Assembly: GCA_004431415.1 (NCBI GenBank)
Contig: QPMI01000275.1
Coordinates: 1-64,000, forward strand
Origin: Cyanophora paradoxa
Lineage: Eukaryota; Glaucocystophyceae; Cyanophorales; Cyanophoraceae
Length of the DNA: 64,000 nucleotides
Direction: 5' to 3'
This document shows positions 32,854-44,390 of the stretch, piece by piece. Position 1 is the stretch's first letter, and every line of letters starts with the position of its first letter. A program made the position numbers and the translations under genes. Under the pieces are notes generated by a model. The model did not search any database and was not told the DNA's origin. It was given only the letters and a program-made list of their open reading frames with translations.

Positions 32854-33396
32854 CGCTGTCGCTGGCGCGGCGGTGCGCGGCGGAACGCCGTGCGGTGCTG
32901 CTGCTAGAGGCTGAGGTTTCGCGCGCCCGAGCGGCGGCGGAGGCGGCTGGCTGCTGCGCGTCGGGCTGGGCGCTACGGCTAAGGCGACAGCGAGGCTAGC
33001 GGTGCAACCTATGGTGAAGGCAGCTCTCTTCGCGAATGACGCCGATCGGCGCGCCGAAGCACCCGAGGCATCCCGCTCCTTGCTGCTGGCCCTGGCTGAG
33101 AGAGGAGGCAAAGGGGCAAAGCTGGGGCAACCTCCACTCGCGAACCGGCGGACGGGGGGAGGAAGGAGGGGGGGAGGAGGCCGAGGGCGAACGAAGGCGG
33201 GGGGAGAAGCCCGACTGGGTGCCTCGGAAGGCCAACAGCAAGGAAAGCACCCTGGAAGGCCAACAGCATGGCTCCCTTCGGCGAGGGACCACCCAGCTGC
33301 AGCATACTGTAGCAGCATTCGCGCCTTAACGCTCGCTCAATCCTCACCGAGCGCGCCGCCCCTAGAGCCTGCTGTCGCCCGCCCTGAGCGACGTCA
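32854..33396. promoter_or_regulatory. Shared divergent promoter of nitrate reductase and NRT2 copy 1
   Basis: 543 bp between the two start codons. Head-to-head NR and NRT2 pairs in algae and fungi are normally co-induced by nitrate and repressed by ammonium, so the same is inferred here. 33240-33270 holds two copies of CCAACAGCA. An open minus-strand frame crosses much of this interval and leaves the exact NR start uncertain. Confidence 0.6.
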
Positions 33397-35701
33397 ATGG
33401 CGCCAAACGCAGTAGCGCTCCCCACAATTGTCACAGTAGACAGCTTGGAGCCGCAGCTGAAGCCGAAAGGGACGATGGCGCCCGAAGTCGACGCCGGCCT
33501 GTACTCCGGCGGCCTTCCAGCACCAGCCGCAGCTGCCGAGCCGAAGAAGTATAAGCTCCCGACCAATGCCGATGGCAAGGCCACCACGTACAACCTCCTC
33601 TCCTTCGCCCAGCCACACAGTGAGCCCACGGCCGCGCTGCCCGTACGCGTCGGCGCCGCGATGCCGACGCTGACCGGGCCGCCCGCAGTGCGCGCGCTGT
33701 GGTGGGAGACGATCGCTTTCTTCGTGTGCTTCAACGCGTGGTTTGCCATCCCTGCGGTCAGCCCCTCGCCCCGGCCCGCACCTGCCGGCGCCCGCGCCGC
33801 GGCCGCTGACGGGCGGCGCCGCAGATGGCGACGACGATCCGCAAGGACATGGGCTTCACGCCGGCGCAGATGGCCGACGCCAACTCGATCGGCGTCGCCG
33901 GGACCATCCTGTCCCGCATCGTGATGGGCGTCGTCTGCGACAAGGCGAGCCGCCGCCCGCCCCGCCCCGCCCCGCCCCGCCCCGCCTCGGCGGGCCTGAC
34001 CGGCGCTGCAGTTCGGGCCGCGCTACGGGCAGGGCTTCGTTCTCTTCTTCGGCGGCATTCCCGTCGCGCTCGCCGGCCTCGCCACGTCGTACAGCGGCTA
34101 CGTCGCCGTCCGCTGGTTCATCTCCTTCGTGCGCCCCCCGCGCCCGCCGCCCGCCGCCCTCCGAGGCTCACGCTTGCTGCCCGCAGATCGGCGCCGCCTT
34201 CGTGCCGACGCAGTACCACAGTGCGCCGGGCGCCGCGCCGCGCTGCCGGCGGCCGCAGCCGCGGGGCGCTGACGCGGCGGCGCGCAGTGTCATTCATGTT
34301 CGCGAAGAACGTGGTGGGCGAGGTGAACGCGCTCTCGGCCGGCTGGGGCAACATGGGCGGCGGCACCACGCACCTCCTCATGCCCGTCATCATGAACTCA
34401 TTCTCCAACTACGGCTACACCCCGCACATGTGCGCCGCGCCCCGGCCGCACCGCGCTCGGCCCGGCCGACGCTCCGTGCGGCGCAGGCAGTGGCGCCTGA
34501 CGATGATCATCCCCGGCGTGGTGGCGATCGTGACGGGCATCTGCGTGATCCTGTTCACGCGCGACCTGCCGGAGGGGAACTACCGCGAACTGCAGAAGAA
34601 GGGCCTTAAGCAGAAGGTCGACACGAAGGCGGCGGTCAAGATCGCGCTGTCGGACTACCGCACCTACATCTTCGCCCTCAACTACGCCGTCTGCTTCGGC
34701 ATCGAACTCACCATCGACAGGTCAGGCGCCCGCGCCTCGCCCCGCCCGCCCTCCCGCCGCGCGGCGCTGACGCCGGCGGGCGCGCAGCACGTTTCCCGAG
34801 TTCTACGCGGACCACTTCAAGTTCGACAAGGTGCAGGCGGGGGCGGCGGCGTCGGCGTTCGGCCTCATGAACATCTTCTCGCGCTGGTCCGGCGGCAAGC
34901 TCTCCGACATCTGCGCCAAGCGCTGGGGCATGCGCGGCCGCCTCTGGCTCATGTGGCTTGGCATCGTCTTGGAGGGCGTCTTCCTCGTCATCTTCGCCCG
35001 GATGGAGAACGTCGTCGCCTCGTTCTTCTTCATGCTCATCTTCTCGTACTGGTGCCAGGTGCGGACCGCCCCCGCCCCCGCCCCTGCGCGGCGCTGTGGT
35101 CGCGGCGCGCCGACGCGCGGGGCGGCAGATGTCGTGCGGGACGACGTTCGGCTGCGTGCCGTACCTCAACCCCAAGGGCCTGGGCGCGGCGTCGGGCCTG
35201 ATCGGGGCGGGGGGCAACGCCGGGGCCATCTTGACGCTGCAGCTCTTCAAGCCGCTGAGCTACATGGACGCGTACACGGTCCTCGGCTGCTTCGTCTTCA
35301 TCGTCCCCTTCTCGCTCGCCTTCGTCAGCTACCCCGAGCTCGGCGGCGCCTCGATGTGGAACTCGGGCGGCTTCGTCCGCGGCCGCCCCGAGGTGCCCCA
35401 CGCGCCCATCGACGCGTCGAGCGTCGCCGGGTCCTCGGTGCACATGAACGGCGAGTGGAGCATAGCCAAGGGCGACGTGTGGAGCACGCACTCGGGCGCC
35501 GCGTTTATGTCCTCGCCCGACGGCGTGGCCCTCAACCACCGCGCCGGGTTCCCCGCCGCCGGCGATTCGGTCCGCAAGGGAACCGTGTACCCCGCGGCGG
35601 CCGACGCGCCGGCCCACGGACAGCCGCCGGCCGCGCCCGTTGCGATGTCGGCGCCGGTCGCCGCCGCGCCCGCCGCGATGGCGGCGCCTTCGCTCCAATA
35701 G
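33397..35701 (+). CDS. NRT2: High-affinity nitrate/nitrite transporter, NNP/MFS family, copy 1
   Basis: Plasma-membrane nitrate-proton symporter in about eight exons. The N-terminal cytosolic segment ends in KYKLPTNADGKATTYNLLSF. Membrane helices follow with NNP hallmarks: ETIAFFVCFNAWFAIPAV (TM1), GTILSRIVMGVVCDK then FGPRYGQGFVLFFGGIP (MFS loop), IGAAFVPTQYHSFMFAKNVV, LSAGWGNMGGGTTHLLMP (nitrate signature 1), then DLPEGNYRELQKKG in the central loop, FPEFYADHFKFDKVQAG, IFSRWSGGKLSDICAKRWGM, GLIGAGGNAGAILTLQLF (nitrate signature 2) and GCFVFIVPFSLAFVSYP. The long C-terminus (from ~35340) contains GGASMWNSGGFVRGRPEVPH and ends in an Ala/Pro-rich tail. Introns carry CTGAC close to the acceptor. 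It is divergent from nitrate reductase and paralogous to 50954-53266. Confidence 0.95.
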
Positions 35702-36361
35702 GCCCTCGCTCCGGCTTCGGGGCCCGCCTTGTGTTAATTTTAAGCTTCCTTCGGGCTTGTATCATAATGTAGAGTACGTTTCTCGCTCCTCGCTTTGAAT
35801 TTCCTTGTGTCACAGATCAGCCATGTATTATCAGTTATCATAGATAGCTATAGTTTCAGTTTGCAATTCTCATTTAATGCTCTCTTTTCGGAATTCAGTC
35901 CTACGCCGCTCCGAGTCGGCGCCCTCCAATCCTCTGGGCTCTGCACATGCAGCTGCAAGTCCCGGGAGCCATCTGTGCCTGAGCGCATTTCTGCACTCGC
36001 CTCTTTCAACATTAATGTATAAATATCTGGATAGCTAGCTATCGATGCAGGAGTCAGCCTGACAGGGAGTTGCCTGTACCTTAGCTCGATGTTCGTAGTT
36101 ATGTAAGTCGGCCGGGCATTAGGGGCAGTCATCTCGCTTTTTCAGTGTCAGATTCGAATTCGAAGTACGTGTCCGGTCCCCATGAATGCATTATACCTCT
36201 TTGGCTCTGGGATTTCTCGGTCTTATGATCGCGATCAGCCCGCGGCGCCGGGGCGCTGCGGCAAGCTGGCAGGGCGCGCATATATACGCAGAACTAGTTC
36301 TAGCTTCGAATCGTGCACGTGAGGCTCGAGCTTTGAGGCTCGCCCCGGGATCCGCGGCTCC
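35702..36361. other. Convergent intergenic region
   Basis: 3' ends of NRT2 copy 1 and receptor copy B. Moderately AT-rich with short palindromes (ATAGCTAGCTATCGAT near 36030, ATTCGAATTCGAA near 36153). No gene seen. Confidence 0.5.
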
Positions 36362-39300
36362 TCAGGACGGGGCCTCCAGAGGGGTCGCGGCCCCCGCGGG
36401 GGGCGGGTAGGACGGGTTGCCCTCCCAGGAGCCCTCCCCGTCCTCGCCGCCGCCGGCCCCGGAGGGGTACGACGGGTTCGGCTCCCACTCCGGCGCCCCC
36501 GCCGGCCCATCGCGATCGCCGGCCTCGGACGGGGCGGGTGGCCCCTCCCGCGCCGCCGCCCCCGCCGCCTCCCCCGCCTCGCGATCGGCCGCCGCGGGGC
36601 GGCGGGCGCGGGCGGCGAGGGCGTTGGGGGCCCAGTGCTCCTCGTCCGCCCCGTCGCCGCCGGCCGCCGCGTCCAGGTCCTCCCGCTGCGCCGCCCCCGC
36701 TCGCGCCCGCCCCGCGCCCCGCCCCGGCCCCGCGCGCGCCCCCGGCCCGCGCACCAGCAGGCTCTCGTACTCGCGCCGCGCCCGCCGCGCCCGCCGCCGC
36801 CGCGCCGCCGCCACACACGCCACCGCCGCCACCGCCGCCGCCGCGCCCAGCACGCCGCCCGCCGCCGCCCCGCCGCCGCCGCCGCCGCCCCGTGCCGCCG
36901 ACTCCGACACGCGCACGTCCGCTGCAGGGGCCGCTCGCGAAACACACGAAGCGAAACGAGCGCGCGCGGACCGTGCAGGGGCGGAGGGTCGCTGGCACCG
37001 CAGTCGGTGGAATTCGCGCCGGCGCCGCCCGCGCACGGGCCGCTCGCGTTCCGCGCCTCCGTCCCGTTCGCCGCGCCAGGCGACGGCGAGGGCCCCGCGG
37101 CCAGGGACGGCTCCGAGGACGGGGATGGTGACGGGGAAGGGGGCGGGGACGGGGAAGGGGTCTCGGCCGGGGGCGGGGACGGGGACGGGGACGGGGACGG
37201 GGTTGGGCTGGGCCCCGGGGCGGGCGGCGCGACGAGGGCGAGCGTGAGGGGCTCCGCGAGGGTCACGGCCGCCGCGAACCACCCGACGCGCCAGCCCGGC
37301 GCCAGCGCCCGCGCCGCCCGCCGCGCCGCCCCCGCCGCGTCCGGCTCGAAGCGGGTCCCGCCGGGCACGCACACCCACGCCCCGCTGCTCGCGTTCCACC
37401 GCGCCACGCACGCCCCCGCCGCCTGCCGCCCACTCAGCGCCCGCGGCGCGGCGCGAGGGGCGGGGGCGTGGACGGGGGCGGCACACGTCGGGCGGGGCGG
37501 CGGCGCGGAGGGCGACTTCGACGGGCCCGAGGGCCGGCGCGAGCAGCGCGCCCGTGAGGCCGCGCGGCGCGCCCTCCGCCGCCGCCAGCGCCAGCGCCAC
37601 CGCCGCCGAGAGCCGCCCCGCCCCGCCTCCCGCCCCGGGCCCACCCGCAGCGCCCCGAACGGCGCCTCGTCCCCGGCCCCCATCGCCTCCGCCCCCGCCG
37701 CCTCCGCCTCTGCCGCCTCCGCCGCCTCTGCCGCCTCTGCCGCCGCAGCGCCGCCGAAGAGAGCGACGCGTGCGAGGGGCTCGCCGGAGGCGTCGGCCGC
37801 CGCCGCCTGCGCCGTCGCCCCGCGCCCGAACACGAGCGGCAGCTCCGCCGCCCGCACCGCCCGCAGCCACGGCGGCTGCGGCCGGCGTCAGCGGGGCGGG
37901 CCGCGCGGGGCCGGCGGCGGGGCGCGCACGCGGGGGCACGGGCGCCCGTCGGCCGCCTCGGAGCCGTCGAAGCAGAGGCGGCGGGCGGCGCAGGCGGCGG
38001 GGTCGGGGGCGCAGGACCAGTCGGGGCAGAGGAGGGCCGGCGCGCTGCACGGCGGCCCGTCCACGAAGACGCTGGGGCCGCGCGGCAGCCACGGCGCCCG
38101 CAGCGGCGCGCCCCGAGCCGCAGCTCCAGCGCGTACTGCCCCGCGGCGCCCGCACGAGCAGCTGCGTGCAGCCGCCGGCCGCCTCCGCCTCCGCCGGCAC
38201 CGCCAGCGTCGCGCCGCCGGAGGCGTTGACGAGCGCGGCGGCGAGCGGCGGGGCGAGCGGCGGGGCGACGGCGTTGCCGAACGCGTCGGCCGCGCAGAAG
38301 CGGAGCGTCCTGCGGGGCCGCTGAGGGGCGCGGGGCGCGCGGGGCCGGCGGCGGGGCTTACGCGTTGGCGTCGGGGCCGGCGAGGAGGATGGGCAGCGCG
38401 GCCGGCCCGCCCCCCTCCAGCCGCGACCGCAGCGCGTCCACGGGGCCTGCCGCCCCCTCAGGCGGGCCGCCAGTGCGCTCGGGAGGGGCGGCGGGCCGTA
38501 CCGGGGAGGACAGTAATCGAGAAAACTCCGAGGGGCGCTCCGGCGGCGCCGCCGACGGTCGCGTTGCAGGCGCCCGCCGCCGTCGCGTTGAGCGACAGCT
38601 GCGGGGGGCCGGTGTCAGGAGGGGTGGCCTCCTGGACGAACGGAGGGAAACGCGTACCCGGAAGAGGGGTAAGGACAGACGAGGCGAGTCCACAACGAAG
38701 ATCCGCGTGAGGTTGATGAGGGACCGCTCGGGCGGGTGGCAGGAGACGTCCGCGTGCAGAGCCGGCGCCGCGTCGGCCGGGGGGAGCATTCCCTCGGGGG
38801 GTACAAGGGCGACCCAGAGCGCCTGGTCGGGGGCGCCGGCGGGGAAGGAGCAGTTGGGGGCCGCCGCGGGGAGGGCCCGCGGCGCGGGGCCGCCGCACGC
38901 GACCAGCAACAAGCGCGCGCCCTCCCAGCCGGGGGCGGGGTCGGGGAGGGGCCGGGGTGGGGGACGGGGACGGGGGCGTGGAGGGCGCCGGGGAGGGGAG
39001 GGGGAGGGGCTGGCGGAGGGGAGGGGGACGGGGAGGGGAGGGGGTAGGGGCCACGGAGAACCGGAGGGGGCCCGGGGGCAGCTCGGCGCCGCCGTAGCTC
39101 AGCCGCAGCGCGAAGCCGCCCGCCGGCATCGCCGCCGCGACCCGCCGCGGGCGTCAGGGCGGCTGAGGGCGGGGTGCGGGGCGGGCGGGGGTACCTCGTA
39201 GAGGCCGGAAGGGAGGAGGCGCGGGGGGCCGGCGAGGGGCGGGGCGGGGCCGCCGCCGTCGGCCTCGAGGGCGGCGGCGAGGGCGGAGGGGTCGGGCGCC

Positions 39301-42300
39301 GCGGGGCCGCCCGCCGCGTCCCGCCAAACCACACCGAACGCGATGCGCTGCAGAGCGAACGGCGTCAGAATGAAGAAATTGAGCCCGTTACGGCATCAAG
39401 TGCTAGTTTCACTTTGAACTACATCTTACGCGTAGAAGCCGACGCACCGCGGGGCCAGGGACGAACGACGCGGCCGCGAGGAAGGCGCCGGAGGCTTCCG
39501 CGCTGGGTCCCGCTGCGGCCGAGGGGGCGTGAGCGAGGGCCGGGGGGGAAGGCCGGAGGCCCCCGGGGGGGTACCGTGCGCGACGGCGAAGGTGGCCGAG
39601 GAGTTGGCGCTGATCGCCTCGTAAAGGCCCGGCGCGAGGGCGCCGAGGTGGGCCGAGTAGGCCCCGCGGGCCCCCGAGGGCGAGAGCGCCGCCCGCTGAG
39701 GGGCGGAGGGCGCCCCCGGCGCGCAGCTTTCGACGCAGCGGTACGTGAGGAACGGGGTTGCCCCGTCGACGGCGGGTACTGGAAAGCTCCAGGTCCAGCC
39801 GCTCCCCTTCAGAGCAAAGTGAGGGGAAGCGAAAAGGATGAAAATGGGGCGGCGAGCGGTGCAGCGCACCCGGTAGAGAAGGGAGCGGGCGACGGTGAGG
39901 GTGACGGGCGCGCCGGCGGCGACGGGGCCGGGCGGGCCGCGGACGACGTCGGTGGGGGGCTGGAAGTTCGGGGGGTACGGGAACCGCATCTGCTCGAAGT
40001 AGTGTCCTGCGGCGGGCTGAGAGAGAAGGCGGGGTAGCGTGATTGGAAGCGGGAGGCAGAGGGGACCTGCGGTTAGGACGGAGAAGTGGGTCGCGTCGAC
40101 GGCGAAGGTGGTCCCCGCGCGGCTCGCGTCGGGCGTGCCGCGGACGGCGGCGGTGAGGCCGACGTACATCGCCCCGTCCGCCGGCGCTGCGGCCCGTCAG
40201 GCGCGGCGGGGCGGGGCGGGCGGGCGGGCGGGCGGGCGGGGCGGACAGCCGAGGGCGGCCTCCAGGTCGATTGGGGCGGCGAGGAGGCGCCGCCCGTTGA
40301 AGTCCACCGTCAGCACGCCCCCCACCGCGTGGTACGTCACCACCACCTGCGCCCACGCGCCCGTCAGCCGCCAAGAATGAAACCCGAGCGAGGGCCGCGG
40401 GGTGGCTAACGGGCCTGGTTGCCGGCGAGCTGGTAGCGGCACGGGCTCCGGGCCTCGCTGTAGGTGCTCCACAGAAAGTCGCCCATCGCCGAGCGCGTCA
40501 CGTCGTACCGTCCCGCCTGCGCGCGGGGCGCTCGAGGCTAGGCGGGCGGGTCGGGCAGAGGCAGGAGCAAAGCGGCGCGCACCGCCGACACGAAAGGGGC
40601 GACGAGGGCGCCGTCGGCGACGCCGGCGTCGGGCCCCGGGTAGTCCCCCGCCGGCGTGTCCGGAAGGGCCGGCGCCCCCGAGGCGGCGGCCCGCAGCGGG
40701 AAGCCGGGGTACGGCGCGGGCTCCCACGAGGCGCGGGCGAGGGCGGGGCCCTCGGCGGGGTCCCCGTTAAGGTGCACGCTCGCGTGGTTGGCGTCGGGGT
40801 CGCCGGCCGCCGCGTCCCGCCCGCAGTCGAGCTCGACGGCCACGCTCCGCGGCACGCCGCCGTAGCCGACGCCGGCGCCGCCGGCCCCGAGCTGCGCCGC
40901 CGCCGCGTTGCCGTGCAGCACGAGGGCGACCCCCGCGCAGAGGTCCGCCGGCATCGGTGCGATCCGCCGCGTCCCGCTCGTCGGCTGCCGCGCGCTCGGC
41001 CGCGGCTACGCGGGGCGGGGCGGGGCGGGGCGGGCGGGCGCACCGAGGAGACCGTCTCGGCGATCATTGTGTAGTTGAAGACGACCTGTGCGCGCGCCGT
41101 CAGGCCGCCGGCGAGGCCCCGGCGGCCCGGGGCGGGCGGGCGGGCGGGCCTGGAAGCCGCGGCGGAAGGGGACGCGCTGCGCGAAGAACATCGACCCGGC
41201 CGCCCCCGCCGCCGTCCCCGCCGTCCGGACAACCGCCACTCGAGCGAGCCCGGGATCCGACCCGGAGCCGTACACGTCCAAGGCGCCTGAGGCGAGATTT
41301 CGTCCGAATTCGATCGCTTTTCGAACTGAGATTTGATCGCCGCGCACCGGTCTGACTCGCGATGGGCCCCGAAAAGGCGCCGGGGGTAGAGGAGAAAACG
41401 AGATCCTGGAGCTACCCAACGAGTTACAGGGGTACATGTCCAGGCCTCCGGGGGGGTTCATGCTCACGGCGGGGGCCAGGGAGGTGTTGGAGAAGGGGCG
41501 GAAGCAGCCCGTGGAGTAGCGGACGTTGGCGAGGGGGGGTACCGCGTGCGGCACGCACCAGAGGCGGCTGTGTAGCGTGCGCCGGCAGCCGCCGCGCTGG
41601 CCCGGGTTCCAGCCGCCCCGCAGGGGCACGGCCTCCTCGCTGCAGGCCGTGTCGAGCGCCGCCGTCGCCCGCACCCGCACCGTCTGCGCCCGGCGCACTT
41701 AGGGGCGCGGGGCGCGGGTCGCGGGGGGCGGGGGGCGGACGGCGTTGGGGCGAAGGGCCCGCCGGCGACGAGGAGGGCCTCGGCGGGGCGGCCCCCGCGG
41801 CCCACAGCGGCGGCGCGCCGGCGAGCGCCGCGCCCCGCAGGCCGAGCGTCACGCGGAAGGCCGCCCCGCCGGCGCCGCGTCCAGCAGCAGCGGCCCGCCC
41901 CCCGCCGCCCGCCCCGCCTGCCGCCGCTGTCAGGGCGGCGCCCCGGGGCGGGGCGGGGCGGGCGGGGGCGGCGGACGGGGCCGGCGAGGGCGACGGCGAT
42001 GCCGCGCGGGTCGCTGGCGACGCGGACGGCGACGCCGGCGCCGGGCGCGCCGCGCGTGGCCGCCACTGCCGCCAGCAGCGCCCCCGCCTCGCCCGCCCCT
42101 CCAGCGGCCCCGCCGCCGACCCGAAGCCCCACGGCGGCGGCCCCGCCCCGGGCCCCGCCGCCATCACCACCGGCCACACGCCCCGCGCCCGCAACCCCTC
42201 CGCCCCCGCCCCCCTGCGCCCCGGCCCCCTCAGCCCCGCCCCGCCGCGCCCCGCCGCGCCCCGCGCCGCGCACACGCCGCCGCGCCGGCCTGCCGCGGGG

Positions 42301-43132
42301 TCAGTGCGGCCAGGCGCCGCACGGGCGGGCGCCGGCGGGCCGCACCGTGCCGGGGAAGCCGTCGAATCGGATGACGAGGAGGCGGCGGGCCCCCGCCCGC
42401 CACGGCGCGCGCGCCGCCTCGCTGCGCGGCGTCAGCGGCGGCCGGCAGACTGCTCCGCGCCGGGCGCCGGGCGGCACCTGAGGACGTCTGCGGGGTCGGC
42501 GCTGCACGGGGCCGCCGCCGGCGCAACGGCGGCGGCCGCCTGCGCCACCTCCGCCGCCCCGCCGAAGGGCCGCAGGCCGAACACCGTCTCCAGCGCCTCT
42601 CCGCTCTGCCGTCGCCGTCGGCGCCGCGCGCGGGGCGGGCGTGCGGGCGGCGGGCGCACGCAGGCGGCGAGGCCGAAGCGCAGGTCGCCGTGGGCGGCGG
42701 CGAGGGCGCTCCAGTCGGCCGCGAGGCGCCCCGCCAGCGCCCCGCCGCCCGCCCAGTCGCCCGCGTTCGACCGGTCGCTCACGAAGTGCACATCGAGCGG
42801 CACCTGCGCGCCCCGCCCGCCCCGCCGCGTTAGCTGCGGCCTCGCCGCTGGCCGCCGGCCGCGGGGCGCGCACGGTGGGGTCGAGGGGGAGGAATCGGAA
42901 CTCGACGTCGAGGTCCGCCCCGAGCGCCACCGCCAGCTCCGCCTGCAGCGAGCCCGGGCTCACCTCTCCCGCGTCCGGCCCCACCACCGTGACCGAGCTC
43001 GCCGGCGGGCACGCTGCGGCCCCTTCGAGTCAGCCATCGAGGCCGCCCAAACCTGGGCAGCACCAAAGGCTCACCGCTCCGTGCAGGGCTGAGCAGCGCG
43101 AGGAGCGCGAGGAGCAGGCGGAGGCGCCCCAT
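36362..43132 (-). CDS. Type I membrane receptor, copy B: integrin-beta-like N-terminus, L-type lectin domain, filamin-like repeats, twin NPSY tail
   Basis: Inverted paralogue of 7926-14686 with the same exon layout, from the signal peptide at 43132 (MGRLRLLLALLALLSPA) to the stop at 36362. Seen: VPLDVHFVSDRSNAGDW and LRFGLAACV, RRLLVIRFDGFPG, VWPVVMAAG; lectin-domain blocks VVFNYTMIAETVSS, CAGVALVLHGNAAAAQ, GVGYGGVPRSVAVELDC, DPDANHASVHLNGD, VVVTYHAVGGVLTVDFNGRR; filamin-like repeats; CVARWNASSGAWVCVPGGTR; a long [11 protein letters not shown] stalk; a membrane helix GVLGAAAAVAAVACVAA; REYESLLVRG; and two NPSY motifs (36467-36478, 36407-36418). Its tail frame REDLDAAAGGDGADEEHWAP is continuous, unlike copy A. 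Several exons differ sharply from copy A (around 41.35-41.65 and 40.43-40.54 kb) while their neighbours are nearly identical. Divergent partner of the gene at 43502. Confidence 0.74.
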
Positions 43133-43501
43133 GATAGCGGGGCGTGCGGGGCGCAACATCGCAACACAGGTACGCGGCGCATGCGGGGGCCTCGCTGGCG
43201 GGGCCGGGATGCGCTCATTTCGAGGACAAAAAAGCGGTTCGCGCCGAACTTCGCGGCTGGCGGGGGGTACGGGTTGCCGGAACTGTGCCGAGCGGAGCCG
43301 AACCAGAGACCGACGATCCATCGACCCCAAGGACAACAAGCGTCCCGGCCGAGCCGATGGATCGGGCGACCGATGAGGTGCGCCTTGCGGGCCCTTGCAG
43401 CGTATGCGATGTTTTGCCGCTGCCATACGCGCCGCGGGCGCCTGGGATCGCCGGCCGGCCGCGGGCGCGGATCGCGCTAGGGGAGCTAGCCCGCGGAGTC
43501 G
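43133..43501. promoter_or_regulatory. Duplicated bidirectional promoter region, right copy
   Basis: Lies between the receptor B start (minus) and the coiled-coil gene start (plus). It is the inverted counterpart of 7595-7925, with alternating conserved and diverged blocks (for example the GGGGTACGGGTTGCCGGAACTG region). Confidence 0.55.
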
Positions 43502-44193
43502 ATGTTACCGGGTGTAGATCATCCATGGCTAACGGTTTTCGATGAAATCGCCGCCCGCACTGCCTCCGTGCCTGCGCCCGTGCGCTGATTCTCTCGCCGC
43601 GCTTACCAGGGACCCTGGCGCGAGAACACGAAGCTCAGGAAAGCAACGGCGCAGCTTGCAAAGCTCAATGTAGAGAACAATGTGCGCGGGCATACGCGTG
43701 CCGGGTTGAAGCGCCGCGCTAGATCGAGAGCGCCGCCGCCCGACCACAGAGGCATTGCAACTGACCTGAAGCTTGCCCGCCGCGCGCGCAGGACCTGCGG
43801 GAAGAGCTGGAGGTGGCCTTGTCGAAGCTGCGGCGCGCGAGGAGGCGGATCGCGCAGCTGGAGCGGAGCCTGCAGAGCAACGGGGCGGGCTCGCCCCCGC
43901 GCCCCGCCTCGAGCGAGCCCCGGGCGCTCTCCCTCGCCGGCTCGCGGCCCGTGGCCGCGCCCGATCCGTTCGACGAGGACGGCCGCTTCACGCTCCCGGG
44001 CTCGGGGCGGTACCATCGCTCCCGCTGCTGCCACCTGCGGGGGCGGCCGGAGGACCCGGATCGCTCGCCCTTCCGCCCCGACGAGATCCGCCGCTTCCCC
44101 TCCGAGCCGTTCGTCGAGAAGGCCGGGTACAGCCCCTGCCTCATCTGCCACGCGTACCGGTGCGCCCTCTTTCGGAGGAGGAGAAGAATTTGA
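43502..44193 (+). CDS. Coiled-coil protein with Cys/His cluster (179 aa), function unknown
   Basis: Three exons in phase: 43502-43567, 43610-43681, 43792-44193. The first intron is only 42 bp (GTGCCTG to TTACCAG). The protein starts MLPGVDHPWLTVFDEIAART. Residues ~23-75 form a coiled coil with Leu heptads (LRKATAQLAKLNVENN, LREELEVALSKLRRARRRI, QLERSLQ). The C-terminus has a possible zinc-binding set (RYHRSRCCHL ... PCLICHAYRCALF) and a basic end. A further open stretch at about 44246-44390 (GGLFVYYSWADPSAPQGYG, ending AAMPLF) may be an alternative last exon, but I cannot find a clean donor for it. It could be a DNA-binding or scaffold protein; I cannot assign a family. Its first exon is duplicated as a relic at 7594. 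Confidence 0.6.
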
Positions 44194-44390
44194 TCCGAGT
44201 CCGAACTCGAATTTGATCGCGGGGGCGCGCTCGCGCTCGCAGGCCGCGGGTGACCCCGGGCGGCCTATTCGTGTACTACTCCTGGGCGGACCCGTCGGCC
44301 CCGCAGGGGTACGGGAAGGAGGACGGGGACGTGTACGCCGCCCCGCGGAGCCTCCTGCACCCCGCCCCCGCCGCCATGCCCCTCTTCTAA

